Source of the DNA: Endomicrobium sp.
Lineage (GTDB): Bacteria; Elusimicrobiota; Endomicrobiia; Endomicrobiales; Endomicrobiaceae
Length of the DNA stretch: 46,471 bases
Assembly: GCA_031289585.1 (NCBI GenBank)
Contig: JAITPF010000003.1
Location: 1-46,471 of the forward strand
Reading direction: 5' to 3'
Both the position numbers and the translations under genes were made by a program. The notes beneath the pieces were generated by a model that worked only from the letters and a program-made list of their open reading frames with translations, did not search any database and had not been told where the DNA came from. Below are positions 1-9,014 of this stretch, one piece after another; the stretch's first letter is position 1; the number at the start of each line of letters is the position of its first letter.

Positions 1-1456
1 GTTCTAGGATATTTTTCAAATTTATCTGTGGTCGGATTAAATGGCGTGTGCGTTGTTCCAGTAAATGAATAAATAAAAAATGGTTGACCTTTTTTATGAT
101 ATTCTTCAGCTTTTTTAGAAACAAAGTCAAGCATATCGTAATCATACATATTTTCTGATTGGTAATCCATAAGACGCGGAAAGTCTCCTCTACCATAACT
201 CTCACTAAAATTCAATACCTTGGTAGCTGTGTCACCCATCTTTATGGAGTCTCTGTTACAGGATTGGGTGTACATCGTAAAATAACCCCTTTTATTAAAC
301 ACCGATGCCACTTGCGTAAACTTGTTCATCATGTCAAAACCGTAATAGTGAGCCGTGCCCGGCACTATCTGCATGCCTACAAGGGAGGCTATTAAACCGA
401 AATGGGTTCTCGGTCCGCTGGGGAATAAGCGTTTGTAAATTTTATTCCGTTTCTAGCTATATTATCAAAGTTAGGCGTAACACCATACCCTTTATTTCCA
501 TTAAAAGAATCAATGTATTTTGGCGTCCAGCTTTCAAGCAAGACAACGATTATATTATAATTCTGAACTTTGTCGACAGTTTTAATTTGACGCATTAACG
601 GATATTTATCTTCTTCAGGGAAAAACTCGTTGTCGCTTAAAAGGAATTTGCCTGCGGTTTTAAAGGCTTGTTCCGTAGAATAGTTATTTTTTGATATTGT
701 TCCTTTTTTATCGTCGTCGATTTTACCTTTAAAGCAACAAGAGTGTACTTGTGTAAATACACCGTTTAAAACAAGTTGTATGTTTTCAGATTTTTTTGCA
801 AACTTTAAGGCATCAACTATATGTAAAGGCATTTCATGAAGATTAAAAGTTCCCCTTATTCCAAAGCCTAACGTTAAAACTACAACAATAAAAACACTTA
901 CGCTTTTATATAACTTTACAAGTTTTGGACTATAACGTTTATTGGTACTTTTAAAACTTTTTATTAGCGCAAAACCTGTCAAAACAAAGATTAAACTTAA
1001 CGCCCACCAATAATACCGCAACGCGTACTTAATTATGAAATCTTTGTCTCTAAACGCTAAAATAGCGTCTTCTGTCATGTGCCTCTTGACTTCAGTAAAA
1101 TAAAAGAAGTCGGCGCTTAACGCCAACAACATCGCCAACATAGAAACGCACATCATTGCAGCGCAAGCTTTAATAAAGGATTGTTTTTTAGAAAAAGGTA
1201 AAAACAAAATTATTATAAAACAACCCAAAAACATACTTATACTTGAAACATCAAAACACAACCCATAAATAAAACTTATTGCTTTATCCCAAAAAGACAG
1301 CCCGGCAAACACATCGGCATACACAATGCAAAACAGTAAACGAAACAATGCAAATACTAAAACCATAAATACAAAATAAATCAACGAAATTTGTATTTCA
1401 AACTTTATATCCTGCAAGTGTTTTGCTAAAAAAATCTTTTTTAGTTTTTCTATCAT
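1..1456 (-). pseudogene. LTA-synthase-type membrane sulfatase, frameshifted and cut by window edge
   Basis: This belongs to the alkaline-phosphatase superfamily, lipoteichoic-acid-synthase/phosphoglycerol-transferase branch, whose members move glycerol-phosphate or phosphoethanolamine onto surface glycans or lipids from outside the inner membrane. The start at 1456 has GAGG five bases upstream. About five hydrophobic segments come first; then the outer domain opens with the metal-binding Glu of VVLLESW and with TPNFDNIARNG. This frame ends at 392 after 354 codons. A different frame takes over at once with SGPRTHFGLIASLVGM, holding the probable catalytic Thr, and stays open to base 1, passing GTTHTPF. 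Joining the frames needs one base added or two removed near the G run at 420-423. The rest of the metal site would lie left of the window. The base composition looks richer in G+C than most neighbours. Family is fairly sure; substrate is not known. Confidence 0.75.
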
Positions 1457-1710
1457 GCTTGCCTCATCAAACAAATATATATACCTAATACATACGCACA
1501 AATCTGAACGTATTTCTTTTTATTTTGTCTTGCTTTTAAGATTATACAAAAAGTTTTTAACCAATATCAAGAAACCTAAACTTTCTAAGGCTGCTGTTTT
1601 TGGCGCTGGTTATAAAGCTCTAACAAAACGCTCCACTTCAGAATATTGATTTTTATTTGACAAACATCATTACTTTCAAGTTATAGATATTTATATATCA
1701 TACTCCATCC

Positions 1711-1744
1711 TTGATGAAGCTGTGGGTGTAAACAGCTTCATCAA
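1711..1744. repeat. Perfect 12-bp hairpin between two minus-strand genes
   Basis: TTGATGAAGCTG at 1711-1722 and CAGCTTCATCAA at 1733-1744 are exact complements around a 10-base loop. The hairpin sits just after the tail-collar gene on the minus strand. Neither side carries a T run, so it is not a classical intrinsic terminator; it may be an attenuating or RNA-stabilising stem. Confidence 0.6.
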
Positions 1745-1772
1745 GAGATTGCAAAATCGCATTAGACAAAAA

Positions 1773-2693
1773 TTAAATGCTTTTCAAACCCACAAAAAAT
1801 CCTACTATTTTTAATCTTCCTTGCATAAATCCTTGCACAAATCCTTGTACTTTATGTAATAGTTCACTGCAATAATTAACAGGTCTATTTTCGTTTGCTG
1901 TTGGGACAACTCTTGACGCATCAAAAGCGACATCGTCATTAGAGCCACAATTACCGCACACACCGTTCCCCCAAGACCTCCTGACCTCAAAAGCGCCATA
2001 TGCATTTGTAGCTTCTTCGTGATAACTAGTCCAGCCACCCACAATATTTCTTATTGCATCGCCTTGCTGTTGTCCTAATGGCGCGGCATTTCCTCCTGTA
2101 CCGCGTAAAAACACGCCACGTAAATCGGGAACTTTGAAGTTTGTGCCACTCCCCGCACCCCAGCGTGTACCAATGGATTTAAACAATTCCGGAAATCCAA
2201 ATGCATCCAGTTCTCTACCATCGCATGGCAAATAACCATCTGGAACATTATTCCCGGCAAAAGATATTATTTCACCTACAGGTGGCGTGTCAAAGCAAAT
2301 GCACTTTTTAACACGTTGATTTTTAATCCATTCTATCTGCTGGTTACCTTTCTCTATCTGCAAGGCAAATTGCTCAGCTAATTTTTCCCTTGCGTGTTTT
2401 TCCTCTTCCACTAAAGTGCTACACTGCTGTTTAACCTCTGCCCCCAACGCTCTATATTGTGAGTTAAGTCGCTGTTCAGCTTCTTCTACTAACGCTCCAC
2501 ATTGTTCTGGAACATACTTTTTTGACCAAATAGCAGTAAGATTCTCAATATCTTCTACACATGTCCATGCACAACCATCGCCACCACCAGCACCACATCC
2601 CACTCCGTAGAACTCGTTTGGCTCTGCCATCGCATTAACGCTTAGACTCAGTAACAAAAACAACGCATTCATTATGCTGATTGTCTTTTTCAT
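1773..2693 (-). CDS. Secreted phage-tail-collar-domain protein, C-terminus out of frame
   Basis: 306 codons. An N-terminal signal peptide (about residues 1-23, ending NAMA) is followed by a Gly/Cys-rich stretch, a charged helical, probably coiled-coil region (about 55-130), and a tail collar domain (about 137-290) with GEIISFAGNNVPDGYLPCDG and KVPDLRGVFLRGTGG. Collar domains normally form the distal tip of phage tail fibres; a Sec signal on one points to an exported adhesin or fibre rather than a virion part. After ENRPVN the reading turns into YCSELLHK, while the next frame gives IAVNYYIKYKDLCKDLCKED and a stop at 1811, which is the expected family ending. One extra T near 1873-1878 explains this. 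The 12-bp unit CAAGGATTTRTG is repeated at this end. AAGGAG lies eight bases before the ATG. Base composition is richer in G+C than in the neighbours, suggesting transfer. Domain call is firm; role is unknown. Confidence 0.75.
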   Translation of the reverse strand: MKKTISIMNALFLLLSLSVNAMAEPNEFYGVGCGAGGGDGCAWTCVEDIENLTAIWSKKYVPEQCGALVEEAEQRLNSQYRALGAEVKQQCSTLVEEEKHAREKLAEQFALQIEKGNQQIEWIKNQRVKKCICFDTPPVGEIISFAGNNVPDGYLPCDGRELDAFGFPELFKSIGTRWGAGSGTNFKVPDLRGVFLRGTGGNAAPLGQQQGDAIRNIVGGWTSYHEEATNAYGAFEVRRSWGNGVCGNCGSNDDVAFDASRVVPTANENRPVNYCSELLHKVQGFVQGFMQGRLKIVGFFVGLKSI

Positions 2694-2746
2694 AACTTAC
2701 TCCTTTTTATAGAACTGCAGAAATTAAAAACCTCTGTTTGACTTTG

Positions 2747-2775
2747 ATTTTAGAATTTTAACACTTAGATTGTAA
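2747..2775 (-). promoter_or_regulatory. Possible sigma-70 promoter of the tail-collar gene
   Basis: On the minus strand TTACAA (2770-2775) and TAAAAT (2747-2752) are separated by 17 bases and lie 54 bases before the ATG. The match is moderate and the background is AT-rich. Confidence 0.35.
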
Positions 2776-2884
2776 AGATGTTGTAGTATCCCATAATATA
2801 CTGGACTTTTTAGGATTGAAGAAGGACGAAGTAAAATCAAACGAATTTAAATAATCTTTTAATAAAACTCCAATCCAAATTTAA

Positions 2885-4669
2885 TTAGTCTTGCATAAAT
2901 TGAATTTTGTGGAGGTTTGCATAATATCCATTTAATGCTAGAAGTTCTTTATGTGTTCCTGATTCCACAATATTACCTGATTCAAACACATATATTCTAT
3001 CCGAACTAATTATTGTAGATAAACGATGAGCTATAACTATTGAAGTTCTGCCTTTCATTAATCTCTCAAGACCTTCCTGAACCATTCTTTCAGATTTGGA
3101 ATCTAACGAACTTGTAGCTTCGTCAAGTAAAAGTATTGGAGCATTTTTTAACATTGCTCTTGCGATGGATATCATTTGTTTCTGCCCACCAGATAAATTA
3201 CAACCTCTTTCTCCAACAACTGTATCATACCCTTGCTCCTGATTTATGATAAAACCATGTGCAGCAGCATTTTTTGATGCTTCTATAGCTTCTTCATCAG
3301 TTGCATTTGGCTTACCCATTAAAATATTTTTCTTGATTGTATCATTAAAAAGCACTACATCCTGTGACACAAAAGCTATATTATCTCTCAAAGATTTTAT
3401 TGTAATATACCTGACATCTTCACCATCAATTTTTATACTTCCTTCTTGAACATCATAAAATCTGAGAATCAAATTTATTAAAGTAGATTTTCCAGAACCT
3501 GCAGCCCCTACTATAGCTATTTTCTCTCCTTCTTTCACTTCTAAATTAATACCATGCAGAACTTCAACATTGGGAACATAACTAAACTTAACTCTATCTA
3601 TCTTTATAATGCCATAAGTTGCTTTAAATTCTTTTGCATCAGATTTATCTACTATTTGAGGTTCTTTGTCCATTATTGAAAAAATACGTTCAGTGGCAAC
3701 TATGCCCATCTGAACACGAGAATTTAGATTTGCTAACGATTTCATAGGTTGATATGCTGCAACTATAGCAACTAAAAACACCACAAAATCACCTGTAGTA
3801 AGAGAACCATGCATAATCCTATATCCACCGTAACTAAGAGTTGCTGCCGCTGCAACACCTCCCAAAAATTCCATTAAAGGACTTAGAATATTATTGTTTT
3901 TAGCCATTTTTACTTCAATATTTGCTATTGCATCAGCGCTGCCTCTTACTTTTTTAGATTCTATTTCTTCCATATTATAAGATTTAACGATTTTAATACC
4001 CTGAAAAGATTGCGCAAGAATTGCATATAAATTTCCGAAAGAATTTTGCTGGCTACGAAAAATTTTTTTTATTTTTTTACCAAAATATACTATCGGATAA
4101 AAACCTATAGGGAAAAGGAAAAACATAACTATAGCCATATCAAAACTTCTCCAAAACATAAGACCAATTAAAAAAATTACTGAAAAAGTATCTCTAACAA
4201 GCGTTGTAACACTATTTATTATAGCATCTCTTATTGCATTTAAATCACCCATAAAATATACTAAAAGATTGCCTGAATTATTTTTATGGAAAAACTCCAA
4301 ATCCTGTACAACAAGTTTATCATATAAATCACCTTGTAATTTTCTTGTAAAATTCGCTCCCAGTCTTGTCATGGTAACAGCCTGTATATATTGAGCAATA
4401 CCTTTTGCGGCAAAAAGAACTAAAATCTTAATAGCAAGCGCTGCAAGAACTGCTTTATTTTTATCTATAAATACTTCGTCAAAAACAGGTTTAAGCAAAC
4501 TTACAGACCAAGCGTTTAAACCTCCAAATATGAACATAAAAACTATTGAAATAACTAAAAGCTTCCATTGCGGTAAAACATAATTAAACCACAAACGTTT
4601 CATCTTTGTAAAAGCGTCAGAACTTATGTTTTCTGTAATTTGTTTTTTTATTTTTGAAAAAATATTCAT
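2885..4669 (-). CDS. msbA: MsbA-type lipid A exporter (ABC transporter, fused TMD-NBD)
   Basis: 594 residues, normal length for MsbA, which dimerises in the inner membrane and flips lipid A-core to the periplasmic side using ATP. An N-terminal transmembrane domain with about six helices (roughly residues 35-320) is followed by the nucleotide-binding domain: Walker A GAAGSGKST (388-396), Q-loop SQD near 435, signature LSGGQ (492-496), Walker B ILLLDEA (512-518) and H-loop IVIAHRLS near 548. The start is backed by AAGGAT upstream. It stands alone, with repeats upstream and the tail-collar gene downstream. Other homodimeric exporters (drug or peptide) look similar, so the substrate rests on overall family resemblance; MsbA would imply an LPS-bearing outer membrane. 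Confidence 0.8.
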   Translation of the reverse strand: MNIFSKIKKQITENISSDAFTKMKRLWFNYVLPQWKLLVISIVFMFIFGGLNAWSVSLLKPVFDEVFIDKNKAVLAALAIKILVLFAAKGIAQYIQAVTMTRLGANFTRKLQGDLYDKLVVQDLEFFHKNNSGNLLVYFMGDLNAIRDAIINSVTTLVRDTFSVIFLIGLMFWRSFDMAIVMFFLFPIGFYPIVYFGKKIKKIFRSQQNSFGNLYAILAQSFQGIKIVKSYNMEEIESKKVRGSADAIANIEVKMAKNNNILSPLMEFLGGVAAAATLSYGGYRIMHGSLTTGDFVVFLVAIVAAYQPMKSLANLNSRVQMGIVATERIFSIMDKEPQIVDKSDAKEFKATYGIIKIDRVKFSYVPNVEVLHGINLEVKEGEKIAIVGAAGSGKSTLINLILRFYDVQEGSIKIDGEDVRYITIKSLRDNIAFVSQDVVLFNDTIKKNILMGKPNATDEEAIEASKNAAAHGFIINQEQGYDTVVGERGCNLSGGQKQMISIARAMLKNAPILLLDEATSSLDSKSERMVQEGLERLMKGRTSIVIAHRLSTIISSDRIYVFESGNIVESGTHKELLALNGYYANLHKIQFMQD

Positions 4670-4721
4670 TTTATTTATCCTTAATTATATATTGAATCAT
4701 ATTTTTTTAACAACTTTTATA

Positions 4722-5045
4722 ACTTGGATACCCGTTGTCACGGGTATATGACACAGCACTTTCTGGTCTTGGTCGTCATTGCGAAGCCCGAAGGGCTGTG
4801 GCAATTTTTCTCTTTCAACAACACAGATTGCTTCGTCAGGACTTTGTCCTTACCCTCACTGCCTTCGGCAGTGCGCAATGACAGCAAAAAAGATGTCATT
4901 CCTGCACCCAATTAAAACACTTGAAGATAAACTCCTGCAGGAATTCTACATTAATCTCGTTATGTCATTTCTTTTGCAGTGTCATTCTAGCGTATGCGGG
5001 AATCCATGTTAACTAACATCTTACAACAACTTGGGTGCCCGCTTA
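4722..5045. repeat. Palindromic repeat cluster R1 (intergenic, 435-bp gap)
   Basis: This fills most of the gap between msbA and the next gene. A hairpin ATACCCGT-tgtc-ACGGGTAT comes first, then a 108-bp core at 4775-4882 bounded by exact inverted ends GTCATTGCG and CGCAATGAC. Inside the core lie AGCCC-gaa-GGGCT at one side and CTGCC-ttc-GGCAG at the other. A third motif, CATTC...GCGGGAATCC, lies near 4980-5007, and the tail GAATCCATGTTAACTAACAT recurs almost unchanged near 14470. It is clearly richer in G+C than its surroundings. Open frames through it are repeat artefacts. Confidence 0.85.
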
Positions 5046-5104
5046 AGACTTCGCCTTCGCAAGCAAAACACGACAAAAGCAATAAACTGCATGTCAAGGG
5101 ATAA

Positions 5105-6958
5105 TTAAATATTATCTTCTATTTTTTTCAGCAGCTTTTCAAAATACCCCGACTCGCACTCAATTTTATCTACGGCAAAAGCAAGTTCTGTATAAAAATT
5201 TTCTATTTCAGATTTAAGAGTTTTATTAAGCTTTGGGCCTTCTTGCAAAAAAGCAATATCTTCCTTCACTGAAGCTTCAACAAGTTTTTCATTATTAAAA
5301 TTAAACTCTCTTTCTTTTTCAGCTATATTCTGTTCAAGTAATTTTATTTTCTCTTTTAGAGGTTTTATAATCCTTGATTTTTCCTGTATAATTTCAGCTC
5401 TCATCTTTTTCATTTCATCTTTTCTTTTTGCATCAGGCATTTTCTGGACAGTTTTAGATTTTAACTTCGATCCCTCATCATCCCAACCCTTCTTGGTAAG
5501 GAAATCTTGATATATTCCATCAAAAACTGAGACCTCATCTCTATCAAAAATTATAAGTTTGGTTGCAATACTATGTAAAATTTCTTCGTTATGTGTAACC
5601 ATAACAACAGAACCTTCAAATTCGTTTATAGCATCTATTAAACTTTCACATGACTCTATATCAAGATGATTTGTTGGTTCATCAAGTAATAGAAGATGGC
5701 ATGGATTTGCTAAAATCTTGCCTAATAGCACTCTGCTTTTTTCTCCACCACTTAAAATTTCAATCTTTTTTAAAGCATCATCTCCGCTAAACATCACAGA
5801 ACCAGCAATATTTCTCGCCCTTTGAGGAAGACACTTAGTATCTGTACTTAATATTTCCTCATAAACGGTTTTCTGCGGATTTAAATTTGCACTGTCAGAT
5901 TGTACAAAATATGCCGTTTTTAAATCTGGATGTCTTTTTATACTACCATCGCAAGGATCTAATCTATCAGCAAGGAGTTTTAAAAGAGTTGATTTTCCCT
6001 TGCCATTTTTACCTATAACGCAAATTCTATCTTTTTTTAAAATATCAAAATTTAATTTACTTATTAACGGGGTATTTCTTATATAACCAAAAGTTAAATT
6101 GTAAACACTAAGCATTTTCGCCGCATTAAAGTTTAATCCAGAAAAAGAGAAATCCAAGTTCTCTATCTCCGATAACGCTTCAAGAGTTCCCTGTTTCTCT
6201 AAAGATTTAATACGCGACTGTACCATTCCAGCAAGGCTTGCCTTTGCTCTGAATCTTCTTATAAAAAGTTCAGTTTGTTTCTTCTTCTTTTCAACATTTA
6301 ATCTCGTTTTTTCGTATATTTCTTCTTCTTTGTCTATCTGTTCATAAAGTTTTTGCGTATTACCCTCAATTTTTCTTGCTTTTGTTCTATGTATTGCAGC
6401 ACAATGAGTTATAACAGTATCCATAAAATTTCTGTCATGCGTTATAAGCATAAGTTCGCCTTTCCACAAACGCAAAAACCCACTAAGCCATCTTATGGCC
6501 ACAATATCAAGGTAATTGTTAGGCTCATCAAGCATAAGCATATTTGCGTTTGACAATAAGACTTTTGCGAGATTTATACGTATTTTATACCCACCAGAAA
6601 ATTCCAAAGGATTTTTAAGCATATCACTTTCTGAAAAACCAAGCCCTGACAAAATTTTTTCAGATTTCCATTTTTCGTCTTTTTCATCTTCAGGCAAAGC
6701 GATACAAGCTTCATCCACTGCAGTATTCTTTGTAAAATTTATATGTTGTTCAAGATATCCTAGTTTATAGTTTTTAGGCATACCTATAGAACCAGAATCA
6801 TAATCCATTTTGCCTAAAATCATTTTAAACAAAGTTGTCTTTCCGTGTCCATTTCTTCCTATAAGTCCAACTCTCTCTTTTGCATTTATGCTTAAATTGA
6901 GATTGTCAAACAATATTTTACTACCGAATGATTTACTAAGGTCAGTAATCTTAATCAT
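5105..6958 (-). CDS. ABC-F family ATPase with C-terminal coiled coil (Uup-like)
   Basis: 617 residues, soluble, with two ABC domains in tandem. Domain 1 has Walker [10 protein letters not shown] (34-42), signature FSGGYKIR and Walker [13 protein letters not shown], with Asn-Asn-Tyr replacing the usual Thr-Asn-His. A charged linker with [22 protein letters not shown]-type sequence (the ABC-F arm) leads to domain 2 with Walker [10 protein letters not shown], signature LSGGEKSR and Walker [13 protein letters not shown]. About the last 90 residues form a charged coiled coil, as in Uup and related proteins, where it contacts nucleic acid or ribosomes. ABC-F proteins lack membrane domains and act on the ribosome or DNA rather than as transporters. 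The ribosome-binding site is weak. Family is certain; the exact subgroup is not. Confidence 0.85.
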   Translation of the reverse strand: MIKITDLSKSFGSKILFDNLNLSINAKERVGLIGRNGHGKTTLFKMILGKMDYDSGSIGMPKNYKLGYLEQHINFTKNTAVDEACIALPEDEKDEKWKSEKILSGLGFSESDMLKNPLEFSGGYKIRINLAKVLLSNANMLMLDEPNNYLDIVAIRWLSGFLRLWKGELMLITHDRNFMDTVITHCAAIHRTKARKIEGNTQKLYEQIDKEEEIYEKTRLNVEKKKKQTELFIRRFRAKASLAGMVQSRIKSLEKQGTLEALSEIENLDFSFSGLNFNAAKMLSVYNLTFGYIRNTPLISKLNFDILKKDRICVIGKNGKGKSTLLKLLADRLDPCDGSIKRHPDLKTAYFVQSDSANLNPQKTVYEEILSTDTKCLPQRARNIAGSVMFSGDDALKKIEILSGGEKSRVLLGKILANPCHLLLLDEPTNHLDIESCESLIDAINEFEGSVVMVTHNEEILHSIATKLIIFDRDEVSVFDGIYQDFLTKKGWDDEGSKLKSKTVQKMPDAKRKDEMKKMRAEIIQEKSRIIKPLKEKIKLLEQNIAEKEREFNFNNEKLVEASVKEDIAFLQEGPKLNKTLKSEIENFYTELAFAVDKIECESGYFEKLLKKIEDNI

Positions 6959-7048
6959 AGTTTTGCTTTTTATACCCTATCACAGAGAAATAACACTAAA
7001 ATAACAACAAAACATCAATATAGTCATCAACCCAGTTGACAAGGACTA

Positions 7049-7133
7049 TCATTGCAAGGAGGGACAAAATCCCAACGAAGCAATCTATGTCATAAAAGAA
7101 AAGATTGCCACAAACCTTCAGGCTTTGCAATGA
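7049..7133. repeat. Palindromic repeat R2, shortened copy
   Basis: A degenerate copy in the opposite orientation to R1: TCATTGCA at one end, TGCAATGA at the other, with GACGAAGCAATCT-like and AAGATTGCCACAA-like arms between. The inner palindrome is eroded to CCTTCAGG. It lies in the gap between the ABC-F and MATE genes. Confidence 0.7.
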
Positions 7134-7171
7134 CGACATTGTGATACTCTACAATTACTTCACCAAATTCG

Positions 7172-8578
7172 TCAATCCTGGCTACTTTCTGAAATAACTT
7201 TCATATCTATAACACGCATATTTTTCCACTTACCGCTTCTATATCTGAAATAGAAAATCCCTATAAGAGCTATAGCATAGCCCATCAGACTTAACCATGC
7301 AGCATAAATACCAAACTTAAAAACTTTCACAATAAGCCACACTGGCACAACTACAAGCAACATTGACGCAAATATATATATTTTCATAACAAATAATGTA
7401 TCACCAGCTCCTTTAATTGCCGATTGAACAATAAGGATTCCCGCGTTAAATATCATATAAATTGCCAAAATTCTAAGAAGACTTATCGCCATTGGCCTTA
7501 CATACTCCATTGTCTGCATCTCGATTGAAAATGGATAAATAAGTTGATTTGGCAACAAAAGTAAAATAATAGCAACAAACGCAACATACGCATATACTAT
7601 CTGTGCGGCAGACTTAATGCTTTTTTGAGCAAAAGATACTTTATTTTGACCCAAATAATTGCCAACCATTATTGATATCGCAATAGTGCCCCCTATTATT
7701 GGCATAATTGCTATATGATATACACTAACAGCTATGTTACTTGCTGTAAGTTCCGATATGCCAAGTGTCCCAATGATAAGCATAAAAATTCCAAATTCTG
7801 ACATATCAAAAAAAACTGTTACTCCGTTTGGGAAGCCATACCGCAATAACCTCTTCATAAAAGTAAAATCCAGCGCGATTTGCCTTGTATTATAAACATC
7901 ACTATTCTTTTTTGTTATAATCAAAAGAACATAAATTACAAACATAGTAACAAAAGAAAGATTAGTTGCTAAAGCTGCGCCAGCAATACCCATTTTAGGA
8001 AACCCAAAATTCCCAAAAATCAAACAAAAGTCCAAGATAATATTTACGACAACACTGCAAATACTTATCAATAAAACTATACTAGTCTTACCTCTTCCAG
8101 CATAAAAACCAGATAAAGCTGTGGCAGAAATAGCTGGGAAAGCGCCATAACACAACGCTTTAAAATATTTTATTTCTTCAAGTTCTACAACATTAGAATG
8201 TCCTATACTCATAAAGAACTTTTCAGAAAAAAAGGAAATCACAAGAAGTATAAAAGCCGCAACAACCGCTAAGTAAACGCTTTGCCAAATTGCAGGTCCT
8301 ATTGAACGATATTCTTTTTTGCCGTAATACTGCGCCACAAAAACATCAATATAGGCAAGAGTATAAAGAAAAATACTCTCTATTGCAAAATTACAAACAC
8401 CAGCTGGTATAGAAGCCGCATAAGCCTCTTGTGAATACCAAGAAAGAAAAACTCTATCGGTAAAAATCTGAATAGCTACAATACCCGTAGAAATAATAAG
8501 CGGAACAGCTATTTTTAAAAATTCTAAGTAACATCCTTCAGTCTCATACCACTTTTTAATACTATTTAAAGGATTCAT
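7172..8578 (-). CDS. MATE-family efflux transporter
   Basis: 468 residues, close to the usual MATE length, with about twelve hydrophobic segments in two similar halves; the N-terminal half carries PLIISTGIVAIQIFTDRVFL and the C-terminal half YGFPNGVTVFFDMSEFG. MATE proteins sit in the inner membrane and export cationic drugs, metabolites or toxins in exchange for Na+ or H+. The single gene lies between repeat R2 and an IS remnant; TTTAA is repeated five times in its upstream region (about 8603-8628). The ribosome-binding site is weak (GAGTGG). The family is sure; substrate cannot be read from sequence. Confidence 0.85.
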   Translation of the reverse strand: MNPLNSIKKWYETEGCYLEFLKIAVPLIISTGIVAIQIFTDRVFLSWYSQEAYAASIPAGVCNFAIESIFLYTLAYIDVFVAQYYGKKEYRSIGPAIWQSVYLAVVAAFILLVISFFSEKFFMSIGHSNVVELEEIKYFKALCYGAFPAISATALSGFYAGRGKTSIVLLISICSVVVNIILDFCLIFGNFGFPKMGIAGAALATNLSFVTMFVIYVLLIITKKNSDVYNTRQIALDFTFMKRLLRYGFPNGVTVFFDMSEFGIFMLIIGTLGISELTASNIAVSVYHIAIMPIIGGTIAISIMVGNYLGQNKVSFAQKSIKSAAQIVYAYVAFVAIILLLLPNQLIYPFSIEMQTMEYVRPMAISLLRILAIYMIFNAGILIVQSAIKGAGDTLFVMKIYIFASMLLVVVPVWLIVKVFKFGIYAAWLSLMGYAIALIGIFYFRYRSGKWKNMRVIDMKVISESSQD

Positions 8579-8680
8579 TTAACCCACTCAACATGATTTT
8601 GTATTTAATTTAATTTAATTTAATTTATTTTGTTATATATATGTTATTATATCAAAAATGTGGATAATTATTAAGATGAA

Positions 8681-8929
8681 TTGCAAAAACCTCAGTTCGA
8701 TTGCAAATGCAACAGTTGCCGTTATTTCCAAAAGGGAATATCAAATAAGGAAGTTTTCTTTAATGCAGCGCTAATAGAAAATGAAAAAGAGTTTAACAGA
8801 TTGCTTGTAGATTATTTAGTGTATTACAACAGTAAGAGACCGCATTTTGCGTTAAAACTAAAAACACCTTTACATATCATGTTTCAAAATAATAAAATGT
8901 CGCATATGTATTTAACCAATACACGCTAG
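8681..8929 (+). pseudogene. Transposase remnant, C-terminal integrase-core tail (IS481/IS3-like)
   Basis: Only the end of a DDE transposase survives. From about 8760 the frame reads EFNRLLVDYLVYYNSKRPHF followed by ALKLKTPL, the hallmark tail of IS481/IS3-type integrase cores, and stops at 8927. The catalytic DDE residues and the N-terminal helix-turn-helix are missing, and the first 25 codons look unrelated or frameshifted. A second, more decayed copy lies on the other strand at 12622-12783, so this element was once present at least twice. No terminal inverted repeats could be identified. Confidence 0.75.
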
Positions 8930-9014
8930 TGACTTTTTATATGGATATTTGCTATGATTTTCAGGGGTAGCAGAGAAGAAGTTGTTGTTGAACCTACTTG
9001 CTTTGCCATATTTT

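Noticed and set aside
4724-5012. Small protein genes in R1 (and likewise at 14504-14716 and 45878-46394)
   Set aside because: The same peptide strings recur in several frames and on both strands because the repeat lacks stops; there are no ribosome-binding sites.
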